DNA from: Phycomyces nitens
Taxonomy: Eukaryota; Mucoromycota; Mucoromycetes; Mucorales; Phycomycetaceae
Length of the DNA stretch: 64,000 nt
Direction of reading: 5' to 3'
Assembly: GCA_022702545.1 (NCBI GenBank)
Contig: JAHRBC010000004.1
Location: 3,534,001 to 3,598,000, forward strand
A model generated the notes under the pieces. That model did not search any database. It saw only the letters and a program-made list of their open reading frames with translations, and was not told where the DNA came from. Of the stretch, positions 56,973-64,000 are shown in pieces (positions within the stretch are counted from its first letter, which is position 1; each line of letters begins with the position of its first letter). The position numbers and the translations under genes are program-made.

Positions 56973-58053
56973 ATGGCTCCAAACCAAAGGCGTTTTGTGA
57001 TTCACAAACGAGCAGTAGCTGACGAAAGCTCCATTAAAAATCCTGCTCCAAAAAGTATATATATAGATGATTAAAATTAAATCGTGATTTTATTCTAAAC
57101 GTAAACGTAAAAAAAAACTTTCTATTACAGCCACTGCTCCATTGTCCTTTGCCAACAATGCTTCCCAAAAGACCTCTGTATTCGTCACAAAGGCCCAGTC
57201 AGCACCAGCACCATCTGCTAAACCAACATCAAAGGCAAGCCCAGCCCGTTCCAGCAGTATCTCCAAGGCCAATGCACCATCTACTCCAATTGTCATCTAC
57301 ACCTCACCCACCTCTTCAGTAGCCTCTCCAACCGGTACAAATGCAGCCCTGGCTGACAGCGCCTCTAGTTCTTCTGGGCTCTCGGGTGGCGCAATTGCTG
57401 GTATCTGTATTGGTGTGCTTGCAGTTGTTGCATTCATTGCGTTTGCTTTGGTCAGACGACGCCGACGAAATATCCGAGAGGATCAGCGCACTAGTCGATT
57501 CTTCAACACCCCATCTAATGCTACACCTGCTGTCGTTCATGGATATGCGTCTAATTTACAATCACCTTACAGCGAAAAGAACACTGTCAGCGTATCTCCA
57601 TCTAAACAGTTTGGCCAGTCAGTTGCCATGCCCCCAGCCACCCTCCAGAACAATTACAATAGCAATCAATATAATGATGAAGAATCGATGATGTACAACA
57701 AGCCTACTATTGTCACACCCCTTCCAGTCACCCAAGAAAAGCCAGCTGGAGATGTCTGGCAGCACCCAATTGGCACATTTACTGTCATTACAACATTCAT
57801 GCCTAGTCTGAATGATGAATTGACCATCTTACCAGGTGATCAAGTTAAATTATTTGTGGAGTACGACGATGGATGGTGTCTCGGTGTAAATGAGAGTCGT
57901 GGTAATGCGCAGGGCGTCTTCCCACTTCACTGCATTCGTGAACCCACTCCTGAATCAAGACCAAACAGCTCAATGGCAATGTCCGTGCCTTCCATGGCGG
58001 ATGATCATAGGCTGAGTAAGAGAGGAAGCTCTGTTCTGCGACAAAAGGAGTGA
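56973..58053 (+). CDS. membrane-anchored SH3-domain protein
   Basis: Exons 56973-57054 and 57131-58053 encode 334 aa. There is no N-terminal signal peptide; the first 110 residues are Ser/Pro/Thr/Ala-rich. A single transmembrane helix (about 115-135, AGICIGVLAVVAFIAFALV) is followed by five Arg, which places the C-terminus inside the cell. The tail has Tyr/Asn-rich sequence and ends in an SH3 domain (about 241-298): GTFTVITTFMPSLNDELTI, LPGDQVKLFVEYDDGWCLGV and GVFPLHCI. The DEL, WC and FP positions that bind proline ligands are intact. The layout recalls Fus1-like fungal proteins, in which a membrane SH3 protein scaffolds polarity or fusion factors. Function here is inferred from layout. Confidence 0.82.
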
Positions 58054-59842
58054 TTCTACACTCATATATAAATATATACACAACCATATATAAAATGTAA
58101 AGAAATATATCAGCATTAATATCAATATCAATATATCATCCATCTATAGTTATACAGACTTTTGATTCTCTTATCAACAAATTATTTTATACTTTATTTA
58201 TTTTTTCTGGAAAGAGTACAATTCTCAATGTAATCCAAGCCCAAGGAATAACAACACCAATAATAATAACAATAGTTGATCTATAAAATATATATATATA
58301 CATTTTTTTTCTACATTTCCAAACAAATTACAAACGGTTTATTAGGCATTGGTTTTTCAAAAGGAATATGTATATATATTTTTTGGCTGCCCTTCTTTAT
58401 ACCATATCGGTCCAAGACTCTTGATAATTAAACACAGTATAAAGATTGGTGAGACAATATAAAGACACCAACAAGAATGTACGCCAGAAGATTCTCCAAG
58501 AAAATTACATAAAATGGCGTGGTGTGACATATATCTGGTCTGCATTGTCCTTGGCAAGTCTTTGGAACCAAATGTAAATATAAAGAGACCAGCAAGACAT
58601 GGCTATAAAGATGTGTAGTCTTTGTTGCAAACATCTTTTCTTTTTTTTATTTTCTTTTTTGGTCTGTAGTAATTTACATGTGATTAACTTAAAGACTCTT
58701 TTGATTCGTATAATTAAGGATAAAATCAATGATTGAGAATTATTAATTGTTTAAAAGACGTGTGTAACTCATCCGTAGATTACTTTTTTAAGCAATCTGG
58801 TTACACTGTTTTGCAGTCGGTCCACTCTCAATTGATCGACAAAAGGACGATTTTGGTGGAACATGTTGGAATAGTGGGCTTCTTGGCCATACTTTTCTTG
58901 ATTATAATATACACAATGACTTTCTCTATTGTTCTTGTGAGCAGCTAGATTTTCGATAATCAATTGATGAAAGGTGGAATATTTGTGAAAAGAAATGAAT
59001 GTGTCCATGATAAATTCAGTGTATTCTTTCTACCTTGGACTATGGCCAACATCCCATATTCAGTCTTTACTCTACCAAATTGTCTGTAATGTATTCATGA
59101 CACATTTCTGTTCAAGTTTATATTCATAGTTGATGGCATTGCCAATAGACTTTGCTTTATTTTCTTGCCTTGTCTATACAATTCTTATTATATTGTAATA
59201 TCAGTTGTTTGCGTCTTGTTGGCTCTAGACTTTAAACAATAGAGACCTGTGCTGGCTGCTAAATTTATTCTGTATATTTTTATGGGTACATAAGGTCTAG
59301 AATATATACGCATGTAAACTCGTGAAAATATCAAAATACCAGTGCTTGATACAGCATGATAAATGATAGACAACGAGAAAGAACAGAGACCATGGATAAA
59401 TCAAAGGTGATATATCTTGTTTCGTTTAATCTTGTAGAGAATCATATTTGATATGTTTCGAAATAATAATAATAAAAAAGGATCAAATCGAGTGTACCAA
59501 CTGCAATAAAATTGAGCTTGAAAAACTATCTGCAAATTATGCAAGATGCTATTATCCTAGGCTGCAAGAGACTATAATTTATTCTTGTGGCTTAATTATT
59601 TATCCAGAAGCAAGGTTGTGGAGTTTAACATGTTTTTGAAAAAGACTAATGTGAACCCCCTTCTTTTTTTTAGGCGATCATTTTGACAACAAAAAGCAAA
59701 GGTTGTCAAAATAATCAAGTAATACATTATTGACTGGCTATATAAGAAAAACTGTGTGATATTATGGTATTCTACTCTCTTTACCTCACATATACTTTCT
59801 ACTTTTTATCTATAAAAAAAAGAGTAAATACTAGTACTGAAA
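58054..59842. other. spacer, no gene supported
   Basis: Very AT-rich. No frame longer than about 80 codons has any family feature. Confidence 0.55.
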
Positions 59843-60055
59843 TCAGTCCCAGAAGGTGTGTTTTGAGGAATGGACTCCATTGCCAGTTGAGCAAGTCAAT
59901 TCTTCAGGGATCCATGGTTTTATGACTAAAGAATAGACTTGGTACTCTTGAACAATTAGACCAGGGTCCTTTTCCTGCAAAAGATGTCAGAATAAAGAAG
60001 CATGGGTACAGATCACTAGTGTCAACGAGTTGGCTCCCAATAATCCACCGTTGAA
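59843..60055 (-). other. unassigned 3' exons of a gene or relic
   Basis: Two exon-like pieces join in phase: 60055-60017 (FNGGLLGANSLTL) and 59974-59843 (EKDPGLIVQEYQVYSLVIKP, ending SSKHTFWD at a TGA). The intron between them is 42 nt with GTGATC and TTTTGCAG. A possible earlier piece ends KKEKSL before GTTGTA at about 60090. I do not recognise the protein and cannot find its front half in the next kilobase, so this may be the end of a broken gene. Confidence 0.35.
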
Positions 60056-62640
60056 CTATGATACATGTCACCGCGCAATATAGAGCTACAACCAAAGATT
60101 TTTCTTTTTTTGAATCAGCAGTTGCACCCTTTCTGATACAAATAGATATAGATATCAAGTAGATAGAAACTGTTTATATTATAATCAAAGACATTTTTAA
60201 TTTGTAGCCTTTATTTTTATCATTCTAAATCACATATTTAGCTGTCAAAAAGACAATTATCGTGAATATAATGCTTTATTTGCTATTTCTATTTGTCTTT
60301 TCTTCTTCTCTTTTTAAAGACTCGACGTATATAATTCTCTGACAACATTCTAGACACAAAGCAACTCATCATTAATCATATTTTCGTTTGTTTAGTGATG
60401 TATCGGAACCCCAACTTAAAATGGTATTTGTGTAACCTAGGTATTATATAAAAGCCCAGAGTGACGCGGACGAATACGCAATATATTTCACTGTATCAAG
60501 CAAAAAGTCAAGATATAAAGATTGGTATATTTATCGATAGACACTACCCCCAGCATGCATAGCATGATCATGGTGTCTTGTAAGCATCTTGGTGTTCTTT
60601 GGCTGACATCAACTGCTAAGCAATATGAATGACACGAGATTATTCAACCATGGTCTTAATTGCAAACCACAAAGCAAACAGGGGAGGGGAGAGGGGGGGA
60701 CCTTGCTAATATGAAATTCATGACAGGTATTACCGATAACTAGAGTGTTCATCTAATGAAAGCTTGTGTTTATTGAATCAAATTTTATATCAATACCAAA
60801 CCAACTCTATATCTCTTGGCCATTAATTAGCTACCAATGTTGGCTAGACATGACGACGATACAAGAATATACTCTAAATGTGGTTTGGAGCAGTCGACTT
60901 CCATGTGCACATGATTTAAGAATAACCTTTTTTTTCTTTCTTTGTATTCCAAACCCTTTTGTATGTCATTTGATACAGACAAAGTGTCTTTTTTTTTTTT
61001 TTCAAGAATCATTTTTGGCTACCAAGCAGCTCAACAGTTGGTTTGTAGGTGTACACAGCGACACTATTCCCAAAGGGTATATATTGACTCGTTTTGTGCT
61101 TTCATCTAGAGATTTTAAAGGCGCGGCTGTCTACAAAGCTATTTATTAGGTTATTGGGAAAGTGCTGAGCAATAATACAGAGAATAGATCATCCAAGTCT
61201 TTGGCCTTTCCCAAACTTATCTTTACATAACATCTTGAGAATCAACCAATGGCTCTTTGATATAATTGAACTCAGGGGGGGAATGAAGAAGGAGAGCCAA
61301 AAAATAAAAAAGAGCTCAATGACCTCTAGCCTTGATCATCGCTGCCGTATCATCAAGAGTGTGCATAGGGGCATACCCTATATTGATCTCTATCAATCAT
61401 CTGCCTCATTAGAAAAAAATATATAGGTATCAGTGAATCGACACGGCAAATCAAGACGCATGATTAATCATTGATTCCAAGATATATTGGTTGTCAATCA
61501 CTTTATTTTTATCTATGCATCACAATAGTCTGCTTGTAAGAATCAATCTTGAAATCGTCTTTTCTACATTGACCACAGCCTAAATATATATATAAAATAG
61601 ACAAAGGACAATCCGGCCCTACACTGAACTTTTGGTAGATCCATATGAGTAGAAACGATAAACAAGACAACATTCCATCAGACTTGTCAATCTACTGCCA
61701 TTAATTCTCATTGTACTTTTTAAACCCGTACATTTTACGAATCCTGATGAACAAGATGCAACCGAGCTTAAAGATACTGCTAGTCAGAATATCTGCTTCT
61801 TTGTCCTGAACGATAATTAGATATTTGATCCAAATTCGACATTCTTGGCTGTCACCATTACTGTATCCTCTTGGATCTACTTTGGACCCTCTTTTTTTTC
61901 AAAATGAAATGGGATAATGGGCCGGCTATCAAGAACCAGCATCTCTGGTATTGCCAAATGCGCTGTTTCTCTCTCTCTCTCTTTGCTAAACTTGGGCCCT
62001 ACAAACAAATTTCAATATAGAAGCAGATTTGTCCAAACTTGCTCAACCGATTCAATGTATAAATGGAGGACTACAGATCATCTTTAAAAATCAATTAATG
62101 TCAATTTGTGCTCTTGCCACTGATAGAATTACTGTTTGGATTCATAAAAAGTTTGTTAGCTGCTGTTCCTGACTGTATGGTCTATCCAAAGAGACCGGAT
62201 CTCCGGAAGCATATTTCTATTTATTGATTTGTCTGTTTTTCCTTTTATTAAATAAACCCGTCTCTACATCCTCCCAACGTGTTTTCATATCCCACTTTAT
62301 TTTATTTTTTGTTAAAACAAAAAAAATGTTGTTATCTGATTGTTGCTTACCTAGTTCTTATTGCTGGATTGTCAGATTTCAAGGTTGCTTTTATGACCAT
62401 CAAATGGGACTCCTTGGAGACATTTATCAACACTCTAAAGAATGCCAAACAAAGCCTTTGATAAAGTGTCTTTGGCTTAACCGTTGTCTTTTCCACCGCC
62501 AAAGATATCTATTGGGTTTAGCTCTATAGAGTAGAGAGACACATACTTGTTTATGCTTTCATGCGTGTGAATGGGTGCATTGTCCAGGACTAATATATAT
62601 ATATAATGGCCCTTTATGCGGCTGGCTGTCCATTTCATCC

Positions 62641-62680
<40 letters not shown>

Positions 62681-63342
62681 TTAAAAACTTGTTTTAGTAT
62701 GTTGGTGTAGAGCTTTATGGCCCACATTGTCCTTGTCTTTATCTCTTTATGGTTTTCTATCAACATCACAAAGCTACTAGAATCAAGTCAAGTCGCAGTC
62801 GCAGTTGCCTCTAAAACACATCCATTCTGATCAATCGTATGTGTATGGTCCATAAAGACACCCATTCTCACCAACCACATTTCCACATAAAAAAAAGTAG
62901 GAAAAAGAATAAAGTCTATATTCTTTATTACCAATTCATCCATCAGCACCACTTACTTACTTGGTCATCTCACGGCCCAAGCGACTTTCTAAGAATACGA
63001 CTTCCATTTATGAAATTGCGGAATTAGCTTGAACAACCAACAAGCTTGATTTCGATTGGTCAGCACCAGTCCTCTCCACTGGACACTGCGGCACTGATTT
63101 AAATTTGATGACTACAATATATATATATACCTTTTGCCGAAACGATGTCGCAAGAAAAGAAATTAAAGTGTCGCACAATTTGCACACTCTTTTCTTTATG
63201 GTTTATATAATACAATACAAAATTTATGGTTTATACAAGTCGATATCAAGCACTGCATATTTTACCAGCTAAACTACAACAAAGAAAACAGCGCTCAAGC
63301 TCTAGACAAGTTCAAAGCATTGGGCAATGAATATGAAAATTG
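60056..63342. other. spacer, no gene supported
   Basis: Only short frames are present. The main landmark is an (ATT)n microsatellite at about 62644-62682. A small TC repeat lies near 61971-61982. Confidence 0.5.
62644..62682 (+). repeat. (ATT)n microsatellite
   Basis: About 13 ATT units. Confidence 0.9.
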
Positions 63343-64000
63343 CTATTTAACTGAACCGGCAGTTCCCGTAGTTGCAACCGGCAGTCTGTCAACTATTGTT
63401 TTTTTTTGATGTTTTTTTTTTGTTGCAAACACAATAGATCAATCAAGTGTTCATTTGTGTAGTATTAACTTGCTTTTTTTACCTTGAACCAGAGCCTTTC
63501 TGGTGTCTTGTCCTCTGTCCCGAAGGAAGGGGATGGGATTTCTCCTCTCTGGTTTGCCCAACCAAAAAAAAAAAACAAAAAACAAAATTACCTTGAATAT
63601 TCTTTTAGATCTTCAACATTTGTTGTTAATCCAGCGTAATCCAATACGACTAATACAACTTTATTTTGGGTCTTGTTTAAAAATTCAATAAAATCTGAAA
63701 GGTAGAATATATATATTAATTCAAGATGATCTTCAGTATGTACTGCCTTATTACCTTTTGTTGTGCCGTTTGTTCCCTCTGTAATGGTTGCATTAGTGTC
63801 TCTCGTATCAAATGGCTTGACTTGCAGCTGAACTCTTTGAAACAAAGACTTTATCGACTATGGATCTAGTTCGTAGGTTGTGCACCATTTTTTGTACGAC
63901 TTTTTCTCTGCTGTCTTTATCTTTTCCACATGCTGACTTTCTCACATAGCCGACTATTTCAAGACTTGATTTTTTTTATGCTCCTTCAAGTATCCTTGAT
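63343..64000 (-). pseudogene. frameshifted multicopy-family gene, recombinase-like
   Basis: The gene enters from the right edge and runs leftward. Its first visible exon reads VGYVRKSACGKDKDSREKVV, then MVHNLRTRSIVDKVFVSKSS and meets a TGA. A one-base shift at a T3 run (63810-63812 on the plus strand) opens the continuing frame DTRDTNATITEGTNGTTK. Further exons follow in phase: 63697-63592 (DFIEFLNKTQNKVVLVVLDY, AGLTTNVEDLKEYSR), one ending KALVQ at about 63479, and a last short exon with DRLPVATTGTAG to a stop at 63343. GYxRKS near the start and a later LVVLDYAGLTTN strand resemble serine-recombinase layouts (YxRVS...DR...). I recall similar sequences as a large mucoralean family. Recombinase identity is tentative; the frameshift is evident. 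Confidence 0.45.

Overview
The window looks like nuclear DNA of a filamentous early-diverging fungus, most likely a mucoralean (Mucoromycota). The evidence is AT-rich spacers, many short introns (about 40-150 nt) with GTAAGT-type donors and TAG/CAG acceptors, a typical set of fungal genes, and decayed multicopy gene families of a kind I associate with Mucorales. The family memory is recall, not a search. I see no rRNA, tRNA, CRISPR or bacterial-type operon. Because genes are split, each coding feature spans start to stop and its exons are listed in the evidence.

Layout. Positions 1-7.2 kb hold a cluster of transposon remains: the C-terminal end of a small accessory protein, a 5'-truncated LINE with a perfect 13-bp target duplication, a five-exon-equivalent Tnp2/CACTA-type transposase gene broken by one in-frame stop, the N-terminal part of a second Tnp2-type gene, and the N-terminal part of an accessory gene running the other way. 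Positions 7.9-11.9 kb carry an NXT1/p15 mRNA-export factor and EFR3, the plasma-membrane anchor of PI 4-kinase, both on the minus strand. Positions 12.7-18.7 kb hold a hypothetical Ser/Pro-rich protein, a secreted zincin-like protein with a probable GPI signal, a small hypothetical protein and a very acidic protein. Positions 19.76-24.5 kb form a second DDE transposon with two pairs of inverted repeats and a frameshifted transposase. A decayed multicopy-family gene lies at 24.8-25.8 kb.

Positions 28-44 kb are ordinary euchromatin: homocitrate synthase (lysine pathway), a FolD-like methylene-THF dehydrogenase/cyclohydrolase, an Mpo1-like ER protein (alpha-oxidation of phytosphingosine-derived fatty acids), a mucin-like single-pass membrane protein, a DUF3712/Tag1-like membrane protein, a relic of a Tc1-like transposase, and an anillin/Bud4-like PH protein. 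Positions 44.4-49.8 kb hold a complete 25-exon RAD50. Positions 52-55 kb have a REEP/HVA22-family protein, a small probable mitochondrial protein and an amino-acid transporter, all on the minus strand. Positions 57-58 kb encode a membrane-anchored SH3 protein. From 58 kb on the sequence is mostly empty, except for unassigned exons near 60 kb and a frameshifted recombinase-like multicopy gene running off the right edge.

How the genes work together: the housekeeping genes do not form one pathway. EFR3, the two single-pass membrane proteins, the anillin-like protein and the REEP protein all act at membranes or the cortex, but nothing in the sequence shows co-regulation. The most notable themes are recently inactivated DDE transposons with visible borders, and three introns that need GC instead of GT donors.
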